Source: Paraburkholderia sp. (GTDB taxonomy: Bacteria; Pseudomonadota; Gammaproteobacteria; Burkholderiales; Burkholderiaceae). Taken from it: a stretch of 64,000 bases of DNA. The DNA is taken from NCBI GenBank assembly GCA_004322045.1, contig SCRN01000032.1, positions 22,467 to 86,466 of the forward strand, in the 5' to 3' direction. Numbering within the stretch: position 1 is the first letter of the stretch; every line of letters starts with the position of its first letter. Position numbers and translations under genes: made by a program. The notes below the pieces were generated by a model, which saw only the letters and a program-made list of their open reading frames with translations, did no database searches and was not told the DNA's origin. Below, piece by piece: positions 28,947-36,665 of this stretch.

Positions 28947-30380
28947 ATGGACCTCGCCTTGCTCAGGAAACACACCGAATTCGAATGGCACATCCCGCCC
29001 GCCGACGGCATGCGCGTGCCCGGCATCATCTATGCCGATAGGAAGCTGATCCAAGAGATGGATCACAAGGTCTACGAGCAGGTGTGCAATGTCGCGAGGC
29101 TGCCGGGCATCGTCTGCGCATCGTATGCGATGCCGGATGCGCACTGGGGGTATGGGTTCCCGATCGGTGGCGTGGCTGCATTCGACGCCCAGGCGGGCGG
29201 CGTCATTTCGGCTGGCGGCGTGGGGTTCGACATCTCGTGTGGCGTGCGCACCTTGCTTACCGGACTCGTTCGCGAGCAGGTGGAGGGCATGAAAGTGCTT
29301 CTGGCCGATGCGCTGTTCGCGCTCATACCCGCAGGCGTGGGCAGTACGGGGGCGCTGAGATTGTCGGCGCAGGAGACCGACGATATGCTCACCGGCGGCG
29401 CGGTATGGGCTGTCCATCGAGGCTACGGTACGCAAGCCGACCTCGATCGCATCGAAGAAGCCGGCATGATGCGCCACGCGAAGCCCGGTGCCGTGTCCGC
29501 GCAGGCGAAAAAGCGGCAGCGCGACGAAATGGGCACGCTGGGCTCAGGCAATCACTATCTCGAAGTGCAAGAAGTGGCCGAGATATGCGAGCCCGCACTC
29601 GCCGAACGCTTCGGCCTGCAACGCGGACAGATCGTCGTTTCGATTCATTGCGGCTCGCGCGGCCTGGGCCATCAGATCGGCACCGAATTCTTGAAAGAAA
29701 TGGTGATCGCCGCGAAGGGTTACGGTATAGCGCTCCCGGATCGCGAGTTGGCATGCGCGCCTATCGAGTCGGAGCTCGGTAAGCGTTATCTGGGTGCCAT
29801 GCGCGCTGCGATCAACTGTGCGCTGGCCAACCGGCAAATCCTCACCCAGCTCGCCCGCGAGGCATTCGAACAGGTGCTGCCACAGGCACAACTCACCCTG
29901 CTCTACGACGTCTCGCATAACACGTGCAAGCTGGAAGAGCATGTGATCGACGGCCGTCCGCGGCAGCTTTACGTGCATCGCAAGGGAGCAACGCGCGCTT
30001 TCGGTCCGGGCCATCCGGACGTGCCGGCCGCACTGCGCGATGCCGGGCAGCCCGTGCTAATCGGCGGCAGCATGGGAACGGCGTCCTACATCCTCGCGGG
30101 CGCGGGCTTCGGGGCCGGCGAGCAGGCATTCGGCTCGGCATGCCACGGCGCCGGCCGCAGCATGAGCCGCACTCAAGCCACGAAACTCTGGCGCGGACGC
30201 GCGCTCGTCGATGAACTGGCAGCCCGGGGGATCCTGGTACGCAGCCCGTCCGACCGCGGCGTCGCCGAAGAAGCGCCGGGCGCCTACAAGGACGTAGGTG
30301 CGGTGGTCGATGTGGCCGCCGCGGCCGGGCTCGCGCGAAAAGTCGCCCGGCTCGTGCCGCTTGTCTGCATCAAGGGTTGA
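28947..30380 (+). CDS. rtcB: RNA-splicing ligase RtcB
   Basis: 477-aa GTP/Mn-dependent ligase joining 3'-phosphate or 2',3'-cyclic phosphate RNA ends to 5'-OH ends. Guanylylated His400 is in CHGAGRSMSRTQA; metal-binding segments GGVGFDISCGVRT and SIHCGSRGLGHQ are intact. It is long like the archaeal/eukaryotic form that needs archease, rather than the about 408-aa E. coli form. The ATG at 28947 has GCGGAGGAAC upstream. No rtcA or rtcR lies nearby. It may serve RNA repair after stress nuclease cleavage. Confidence 0.95.
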   Translation: MDLALLRKHTEFEWHIPPADGMRVPGIIYADRKLIQEMDHKVYEQVCNVARLPGIVCASYAMPDAHWGYGFPIGGVAAFDAQAGGVISAGGVGFDISCGVRTLLTGLVREQVEGMKVLLADALFALIPAGVGSTGALRLSAQETDDMLTGGAVWAVHRGYGTQADLDRIEEAGMMRHAKPGAVSAQAKKRQRDEMGTLGSGNHYLEVQEVAEICEPALAERFGLQRGQIVVSIHCGSRGLGHQIGTEFLKEMVIAAKGYGIALPDRELACAPIESELGKRYLGAMRAAINCALANRQILTQLAREAFEQVLPQAQLTLLYDVSHNTCKLEEHVIDGRPRQLYVHRKGATRAFGPGHPDVPAALRDAGQPVLIGGSMGTASYILAGAGFGAGEQAFGSACHGAGRSMSRTQATKLWRGRALVDELAARGILVRSPSDRGVAEEAPGAYKDVGAVVDVAAAAGLARKVARLVPLVCIKG

Positions 30381-30469
30381 CGCCACATACACGAGCCAAG
30401 CCGAGCGGGTACGCGAGGTCGCGCGGCTATATGCATTGATGACCGGGCGTTGAAGCATAGGCCCGCGAC

Positions 30470-30498
30470 CTCCGTTTGCGCGCTCGCGCGCGACGGAG
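30470..30498. terminator. Hairpin between convergent rtcB and GYD genes
   Basis: CTCCGT-tt-GCGCG-ctcg-CGCGC-g-ACGGAG: an 11-bp interrupted stem 4 bp beyond the GYD stop and 90 bp after rtcB. It lacks a T-run. Confidence 0.55.
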
Positions 30499-30502
30499 CC
30501 GG

Positions 30503-30802
30503 TCAACCAAGCGATTCGATGATGCTCTTGAAGGCCTTCCACTCCGCCGCCACCCAAACTTCAGAGTACGAACGACCCAATGTGCGCATGATCGCCGAGA
30601 CCTTGAACGCTGTTTCCGTATCTGGAGCGGAAAACACATCGAGATAGTCGTACGGGCCAAGCAACGCGAAACTGTGCTTCCACTCGATGCCCGGACACGC
30701 TTTCTCGATTTGCCTGACCGTTCGCTGCTCCAACGTCTCGATGCCCGAGGTCGCCCTCAGACCATCCGGCGACAGCCGCGTCAACAATATGAAGTCCGCC
30801 AT
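30503..30802 (-). CDS. GYD-domain small protein
   Basis: 99 aa of the GYD family (ferredoxin-like fold): MADFILLTRLSPDGLR, KHSFALLGPYDYLDVFSAPD and a C-terminal helix. The GYD position is here GPYDYLDVF. The start at 30802 is preceded by GAGGGAGGC, and the longer frame lacks support. It is divergent from the decarboxylase. Function is unknown for the family. Confidence 0.85.
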   Translation of the reverse strand: MADFILLTRLSPDGLRATSGIETLEQRTVRQIEKACPGIEWKHSFALLGPYDYLDVFSAPDTETAFKVSAIMRTLGRSYSEVWVAAEWKAFKSIIESLG

Positions 30803-30961
30803 TACGCCTCCCTCGAGTCCTGATCGGCCAACTCGCATCTTCGCGCGACGGCTCGAGCCACGCTTGACAAAGATCAAAGTGCAACGCCGGCGACGAACCA
30901 AAGTGAAACTTGCAGGCCGCCCGATGCAGCGAGACACACATCAAAGCATGCCGGAGGACAA

Positions 30962-33205
30962 ATGCGATTTCACTTTCCAATCATCATCATCGACGAGGAC
31001 TTCCGCGCCGAGAACGTCAGCGGTTCGGAAATTCGAGCGCTCGCCGCTGCTATCGAAGCCGAAGGCGCACAGGTGGCCGGGATTACGAGCTTCGGCGACG
31101 CCCGATCATTTGCGCGCCAGCACAGTCGCAGCAGCGCATTCATCTTGTCCATCGACGATGAGCAGTTCGAGGACATCGCTTCTGCTTCGAAGACCTTGGA
31201 CGACCTGCGCGAGTTCATCCGAGAAATTCGCCATCGCAATGCGCTCATTCCGATTTTTTTGTATGGGGAGACGCGGACGTCGCGACATATCACAAACGAC
31301 GTGCTGAAAGAGCTTCACGGCTTTATTCATATGTTCGAGGACACGCCCGAGTTCGTCGCGCGCCGGATCGTCCATGAGTCGAGCGTCTATCTGAGCCGCC
31401 TCGCTCCACCCTTTTTCCGCGCACTCATTAACTACGCCGCGGACGGATCCTATTCGTGGCATTGTCCGGGTCACTCCGGCGGCGTGGCATTTCTGAAAAG
31501 TCCCGTCGGACAAATGTTCTATCAGTTCTTCGGAGAAAATCTTCTCAGAGCAGACGTCTCCAATTCAGTCGACGAACTCGGACAATTGCTCGATCACACA
31601 GGCCCCGTCGCCGAGTCCGAGCGCAATGCGGCCCGCATCTTCGGCTGCGATCACCTGTTTTTCGTCACGAACGGTACGTCGACCTCGAACAAGATCGTCT
31701 GGCATTCGGTCGTAGCACCCGGCGACATCGTGGTAGTCGATCGAAACTGCCACAAGTCAGTGCTGCACGCCATCATCATGACGCGCGCGATACCTATCTT
31801 TCTGACGCCGACCCGCAATTACTATGGGATCATCGGCCCGATCCCGCGCGAAGCATTGGAATACGAGCGCCTCCAAGCGCAAATCCGTGCCAATCCGTTC
31901 GCGGCGGGCCGAGGCGACCGGCCGCGCTTGGTGGCAATCACACAAAGTACGTACGACGGCATTCTGTACAACGCCGATGCGATCAAACGGATGCTCGACG
32001 GCAAGGTCGACATGCTGCATTTCGATGAAGCTTGGTTGCCCCACGCCACCTTCCACGATCTCTACGATTCGATGCATGCGATCGGCGCTGGGACCACGCG
32101 ATGTCAGGACTCCATGGTGTTTGCAACGCAGTCGACTCATAAGGTGCTCGCAAGCCTGAGCCAAGCCTCTCAAATTCTCGTCCAAGACAGCGAGTCACGC
32201 ACCCTGGATCGGGAATGCTTCAACGAGGCGTTCCTGATGCACACGTCCACCTCGCCCCAATACGCGATCATCGCTTCGTGCGATGTCGCGGCCGCGATGA
32301 TGGAACCTCCCGCCGGCGCCGCACTCGTCGAAGAAGCCATCAACGAGTCGCTGGACTTTCGCCGAGCCATGCGTCACATCTCGCTGGAATCGCACGGGAA
32401 CTGGTGGTTTCAGGTGTGGGGACCGAACCATCTCGTCGAAGAGGGAGCCTCCACAAGGGCCGATTGGCGGCTCGAATCAGGTGCCGCTTGGCATGGGTTC
32501 GGCGAAATTGCGGACGGCTTCAACATGCTCGATCCGATCAAAGTGACGCTCCTGACACCCGGCTTGGACATTGCGGGCAATTTTGCCGACACCGGGATCC
32601 CTGCTGCGATCGTCACGAAATACCTGGCCGAGCACGGCGTCGTCGTCGAGAAGACCGGCCTATATTCCTTCTTCGTCATGTTCACGATCGGCATCACGAA
32701 GGGCCGCTGGAATACACTGGTGACGTCGCTGCAGCAATTCAGGGACGATTTCGAAAACGACGTCCCGCTCAATCGCATACTGCCCGAGTTCATCGCCAAG
32801 CACCCACGGTACGAGAAGATGAACCTCAGGCACCTGTGCGCGGCAATACATGCTGTGTACCGAGAGCATGACGTCGCGCATCTCACGATGGCGATGTACT
32901 CGTCGCCCATCGAGCCCGCGATGATTCCAGCCGATGCTTATTCGAAAGTTGCTCACGGTGAAGTCGAGCATCTCGACATCGAACTGTGTGAGGAACGGAT
33001 AGCAGCAAGCGTGCTCACGCCGTATCCGCCTGGCATTCCGCTGCTCATACCGGGCGAGCGATTCAATCGCGCGATCGTCGATTACTTGCGATTTTCCAGG
33101 GCGTTCAACGAACGATTCCCTGGATTCGAAACCAATATCCACGGCCTCACTCAACGACTGACGAATGCCGGCGTACGCTTCTACGTCGACTGTCTGGCGG
33201 GGTAA
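30962..33205 (+). CDS. Orn/Lys/Arg decarboxylase (fold-type I, biodegradative arginine type)
   Basis: 747-aa PLP decarboxylase: an N-terminal receiver-like wing domain (about 1-130), the PLP domain with HCPGHSGGVAF near residue 163, HFDEAW near 357 and the Schiff-base Lys394 in STHKVLAS, and a C-terminal domain (TPYPPGIPLLIPGE). Closest in layout to inducible arginine decarboxylase AdiA, which consumes a proton and aids acid survival; lysine or ornithine cannot be excluded. No antiporter gene is adjacent. Base composition is slightly less GC-rich than the neighbours. Confidence 0.9.
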   Translation: MRFHFPIIIIDEDFRAENVSGSEIRALAAAIEAEGAQVAGITSFGDARSFARQHSRSSAFILSIDDEQFEDIASASKTLDDLREFIREIRHRNALIPIFLYGETRTSRHITNDVLKELHGFIHMFEDTPEFVARRIVHESSVYLSRLAPPFFRALINYAADGSYSWHCPGHSGGVAFLKSPVGQMFYQFFGENLLRADVSNSVDELGQLLDHTGPVAESERNAARIFGCDHLFFVTNGTSTSNKIVWHSVVAPGDIVVVDRNCHKSVLHAIIMTRAIPIFLTPTRNYYGIIGPIPREALEYERLQAQIRANPFAAGRGDRPRLVAITQSTYDGILYNADAIKRMLDGKVDMLHFDEAWLPHATFHDLYDSMHAIGAGTTRCQDSMVFATQSTHKVLASLSQASQILVQDSESRTLDRECFNEAFLMHTSTSPQYAIIASCDVAAAMMEPPAGAALVEEAINESLDFRRAMRHISLESHGNWWFQVWGPNHLVEEGASTRADWRLESGAAWHGFGEIADGFNMLDPIKVTLLTPGLDIAGNFADTGIPAAIVTKYLAEHGVVVEKTGLYSFFVMFTIGITKGRWNTLVTSLQQFRDDFENDVPLNRILPEFIAKHPRYEKMNLRHLCAAIHAVYREHDVAHLTMAMYSSPIEPAMIPADAYSKVAHGEVEHLDIELCEERIAASVLTPYPPGIPLLIPGERFNRAIVDYLRFSRAFNERFPGFETNIHGLTQRLTNAGVRFYVDCLAG

Positions 33206-33291
33206 GCCTGCGGCCTTATGCTGGCCGGAACGGAGGAAAGACTGAAGACGACACCGGCTGCGCCAGCAGCCGGGAACGACGCTTACAATGT

Positions 33292-33591
33292 TCAGAGCAA
33301 TCGCACGACGGTGTCGTGCATCGAGGCTTCAGCCCACAAATCCTTGTACTTATCGAGCAACGCGGCATACTCCCGATCTTCCATCAGTCTTCCGTTCACT
33401 CGCTGCATTTCGTCAAGACTGTCGGCATCGAAGTGCCAGTGGATCCGGGCCCAACCGTACTGTTCCGCTCCGAAAAGCATATTGAGCGAATAACGCTTGT
33501 TGATGTGGGCAGTTACCTCGGATGCAAAGGCCAGCGCCTGCGGAAGTAGCGCTGCATTCTTCACCGTCGCGGTGCGGACGAACCTATACAT
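33292..33591 (-). CDS. Hypothetical 99-aa protein, probable dimeric alpha/beta barrel
   Basis: A very strong AAAGGAGGGG ribosome site precedes the ATG at 33591. The protein (MYRFVRTATVKNAALLPQ..., HWHFDADSLDEMQRVNGRLMED, WAEASMHDTVVRLL) has the beta-alpha-beta pattern of small ABM/NIPSNAP-like proteins. No substrate can be named. It is convergent with the decarboxylase and inside the region flanked by direct repeats. Confidence 0.75.
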   Translation of the reverse strand: MYRFVRTATVKNAALLPQALAFASEVTAHINKRYSLNMLFGAEQYGWARIHWHFDADSLDEMQRVNGRLMEDREYAALLDKYKDLWAEASMHDTVVRLL

Positions 33592-34046
33592 GATCCCCTC
33601 CTTTCAGTAGGAACTGAATGGGTCCGCCCCGTCGAAGCGCACACGGGGCAGAGCCGGGAAAACCAATGCTAGACGACGTATGACGCTCCGCTTTGCGATG
33701 GATCAGTAGATCCGCCTTGTGCCTCATCCAGCCCAGGCGCCGGCGCACGATGGCCGTCGGAATATGTCTAGACACAGCCATCTTGAGCATTTGAATTGGT
33801 CATAGCGATGAGCTAAATCCAAGGTTCATCGACGGGCGCCGTGCATTCTCGTCGAGGGAGCATTGAGATTCGCGGCGAGGCGTGGCATGACAACAGATCC
33901 AAATTAAGCGCTAAAGTAGCGCGAAACCGCTCGGCAGCGCGACGCGGCAACTTGCTCGCAGTTTCCTCGAGTCGATGATAGCGATACCCGCGGCCGCTGC
34001 GCTGTCCGCAGAATCTTTTTCCGATATGCATTGGAGTCGCGTCCCT
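33592..34046. other. Intergenic region with repeat copy and hyi fragment
   Basis: 455 bp without an intact gene. It contains the right copy of the direct repeat. In the repeat the hyi start codon and seven following codons persist on the minus strand (from 33888) and then run into unrelated sequence and a stop, a truncated gene end. Confidence 0.6.
33864..33987. repeat. Direct repeat, right copy
   Basis: Second copy of the 28110-28235 sequence, same orientation, 5.75 kb away. The match starts sharply at TGAGATTCGCG and ends at GCGATAC. It carries a decapitated piece of hyi (MPRLAANL...) unable to code for the protein. Confidence 0.9.
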
Positions 34047-34673
34047 ATGACACCCACGCGTCGCGAGTTTGAACGAATCACCACAGGCACGCTGCAGCAC
34101 TACAACACGAATGCGGAGGATTTCCGAGAAGGCACGCGCGACCACGACGTCTCGCAGAACATCGGTGCGCTACTACGTCATATCGTCGCCGAGCCGCCAT
34201 TTGCCATCCTCGATTTTGGCTGCGGGCCAGGGCGGGATCTTAAGGCCTTTACCTCGCTTGGGCATCGCGCGGTGGGCCTCGACGGCGCCGAACGCTTTGT
34301 CGCGATGGCGCGAGAGGCGACCGGGTGCGAGGTATGGCAGCAGGATTTCCTACACCTCGATTTGCCGGCCGCCCGCTTCGACGGCGTTTTCGCCAATGCC
34401 TCGCTGTTCCATGTCCCGAGTCAGGATTTACCGCGCGTGCTGCGGCAATTGCATTCGACGCTCAAGCCCGGCGGCGTGCTGTTCAGCTCCAATCCACGCG
34501 GCGCGAATCAGGAAGGTTGGCACCACGGCCGGTACGGCGCATATCACGATCTCGAAGCATGGCGCCGATACATGACCGACGCGGGATTCGTCGAACTCGA
34601 GCATTATTACCGGCCCGCGGGCTTGCCTCGCGAGCAGCAACCATGGCTTGCCAGCGTGTGGCGCAAGCCATGA
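34047..34673 (+). CDS. Class I SAM-dependent methyltransferase
   Basis: 208 aa with the SAM-binding motif I ILDFGCGPGRDL near residue 52, VGLDGAERFV as motif II, and LKPGGVLFSSNPRG near 142. Substrate unknown. The ATG at 34047 is favoured by the TTGGAG upstream; an in-frame ATG at 34026 is possible. Its stop overlaps the start of the next gene (ATGA). Confidence 0.85.
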   Translation: MTPTRREFERITTGTLQHYNTNAEDFREGTRDHDVSQNIGALLRHIVAEPPFAILDFGCGPGRDLKAFTSLGHRAVGLDGAERFVAMAREATGCEVWQQDFLHLDLPAARFDGVFANASLFHVPSQDLPRVLRQLHSTLKPGGVLFSSNPRGANQEGWHHGRYGAYHDLEAWRRYMTDAGFVELEHYYRPAGLPREQQPWLASVWRKP

Positions 34674-35074
34674 ACGCGACTAGTTTCGCTTTTCTTGGGG
34701 CGCTGGCTTGCATCAGCTTGGCCCCGTCAACTCGAGGCGCCACGCTCTCCGCTCCCGCGATCTTGCTTCGAATTTCAGCGCTCCCCACCAGCACGCAACC
34801 GATAACCGTCGTATCCGGCACGTCCGGGCGAAACTGTGGCCTCACAGACGGCAACGCAACGTTAGACCTCTCACGTCAATGCGACGGCCGTCGAACCTGC
34901 AATTATGTCCTCCCCTTCGCCGCACCCGACGCCAAGGACACTTGCCGCCGCGATTTCCATGCGCAATGGCGATGCGGCGATACTGAATTTCACATGGCAA
35001 CCCTGAGCGCGGGCGCGCGAGCCGGCGACGTGTTGGTTATCAGTTGCGAGAAAGAGAACGGCCCAGGTAAATGA
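34670..35074 (+). CDS. Secreted cysteine-rich lectin-like protein
   Basis: 134 aa with a signal peptide (about 1-23, ending TRG-ATL). The mature part has five cysteines (NCGLT, RQCDGRRTCNY, DTCRRDF, WRCGD, ISCEK region) and the order CDGRRTC...C...WRCG resembles SUEL/rhamnose-binding lectin domains (C-G-x-x-x-C ... C-x-G-x-x-x-L-x-V-x-Y-x-C). The likeness is by eye only. It overlaps the methyltransferase stop, so the two are probably coexpressed. Confidence 0.65.
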   Translation: MNATSFAFLGALACISLAPSTRGATLSAPAILLRISALPTSTQPITVVSGTSGRNCGLTDGNATLDLSRQCDGRRTCNYVLPFAAPDAKDTCRRDFHAQWRCGDTEFHMATLSAGARAGDVLVISCEKENGPGK

Positions 35075-35409
35075 TGCGCGGGTATCGAGCCAACCGAAGG
35101 AATGGTGCGTCTCGCATCTGGCAGCACTGATTGACGGAGCGAACACTCAAACGCAAAGCTAAACATCGCCGATTTTCTTTCGTTTTTCTTTCATTGAACA
35201 GCACACGCCGCCGCTGCGACCGATATTGACGAAGGATTGGCGAGATCGCGCCGCCATTCTCCTGAGCATGCGAGGCGGTCATCGGCCATCATTGACCGAT
35301 GTCCAGATCCAGACAATCGAGGGTAGGCGCACAAGGTGGGACGCGACGCCGATTCGCGTCGTCAGCAGCGGCTCTCGAGTCGGCAACACAACCGCACAGG
35401 GGTCCGCCA
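35075..35409. other. Intergenic region before the acyltransferase
   Basis: 335 bp with short open frames on both strands but no ribosome site or recognisable product. Presumed promoter region. Confidence 0.45.
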
Positions 35410-36552
35410 ATGAATCAAGACAACAATGTTGGGCAAATCGATCAGCTGACGGGACTGCGCGCTTTCCTGGCATTGTGGGTCGTCACACGCCACCTGTTTT
35501 ATCCATTCGAGAACGGTGCTTTCATCGATTTCGGTACCCGGTTCGCCGCGTTCGATCACGGCTACCTCGGCGTCGACGGCTTTTTCATCCTGAGCGGTTT
35601 TATCCTCGCTTACAACTACGCCAACGGCAGGCCGCTCGACTATCGGGCTTTTATCGGCGCACGGTTCGCGCGCATCTATCCGATCCACTTCGTGACGTTG
35701 CTGGGCGCTATCGGCCTCGTGTTCATCAAGCAGTTCGTGTTCCACAAGCACCTCATCGGCACTGCGCAAAACACTTATCCGGCGCTCGCGGCCAACGTCG
35801 TTTTGCTCAATGCCTGGTCATTCAAATTCGTGACCGGTTGGAACGACGTCGCCTGGTCGGTTAGCGCGGAATGGTTCGCCTATGTCTTCTTCCCGCTCTT
35901 CGTAGCACTGGCGCCCGCACGTAACCGACGCGTTGCCGCAGTGCTGCTGCTCGTGCCGGCCAGCGCGCTAGCAATACTCGAGTGGCGCTCGTCCACCGCA
36001 TTGTCGTTGCCCGGAGGGCTCGCGCGATTGATCCCCGAGTTCTATGCCGGCGTCTTGCTGTTTCGGCTGCGCCGCAGCGCCGGATTCGCTTCGCTGCCGC
36101 GCGTACTGGGTCTCGCGGCAATCGGCGTGATCGCGCTCGGCATCGCCGTGCAGCGCGATACGTTGGCCGTTGTCGGCTTGGGCCTGTTGATCTTCGCGCT
36201 GTCATCCGACGCCGATCTAGTCGCGCCCTTGCTCGCCTCTCGCCCAATCGTTTACTTGGGCGAGATTTCCTACTGCCTATACATGGTGCAACGCTTTCCG
36301 ATGGAGGGCCTATCGCTCGCGCGCAAGGCAAGCGCCGCGCTTGCAGGCTCGCCGCTCATCCAACTGATCGTGTTGCTCGCGACGTTGCTCGTGGTGAGCC
36401 ACTGGACGCATCGTCTCATCGAATTGCCAGGCAGGAAGTGGCTGCGGCGCGTGCTCTCGGCGCAGCAGGCCCAGCCGCGGGCGGTGGCGACGCACGCCCC
36501 GCAGAGCGCAGAAGGCTTCGTGCGCGAGCGAGGGGAAGGCGCTGCTAGTTGA
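35410..36552 (+). CDS. Acyltransferase family 3 membrane protein
   Basis: 380-aa multi-pass protein of the OafA/NodX acyltransferase-3 family, which O-acylates surface sugars. Diagnostic segments: LTGLRAFLALWVVTRHLF (catalytic Arg/His region), GVDGFFILSGFILAYNY, FIGARFARIYPIH and EISYCLYMVQRFP near the end. The start at 35410 has AGGGGT upstream. It may act on an exopolysaccharide or LPS made elsewhere. Confidence 0.9.
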   Translation: MNQDNNVGQIDQLTGLRAFLALWVVTRHLFYPFENGAFIDFGTRFAAFDHGYLGVDGFFILSGFILAYNYANGRPLDYRAFIGARFARIYPIHFVTLLGAIGLVFIKQFVFHKHLIGTAQNTYPALAANVVLLNAWSFKFVTGWNDVAWSVSAEWFAYVFFPLFVALAPARNRRVAAVLLLVPASALAILEWRSSTALSLPGGLARLIPEFYAGVLLFRLRRSAGFASLPRVLGLAAIGVIALGIAVQRDTLAVVGLGLLIFALSSDADLVAPLLASRPIVYLGEISYCLYMVQRFPMEGLSLARKASAALAGSPLIQLIVLLATLLVVSHWTHRLIELPGRKWLRRVLSAQQAQPRAVATHAPQSAEGFVRERGEGAAS

Positions 36553-36665
36553 TTTCGAATTCGATCTTCTCGAGTCCAATCCTTCAGGCCACCTCCGCAG
36601 CCCGCACGCTCCCGTGCATTTCTCATCGGCTTTCTTGCGAACGTTCTTGACCGCGTCGGCCGGCA

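Noticed and set aside
33584..33790. 68-aa minus-strand frame before the 99-aa gene
   Set aside because: It overlaps the strong ribosome site of the 99-aa gene and has no start signal or motif.
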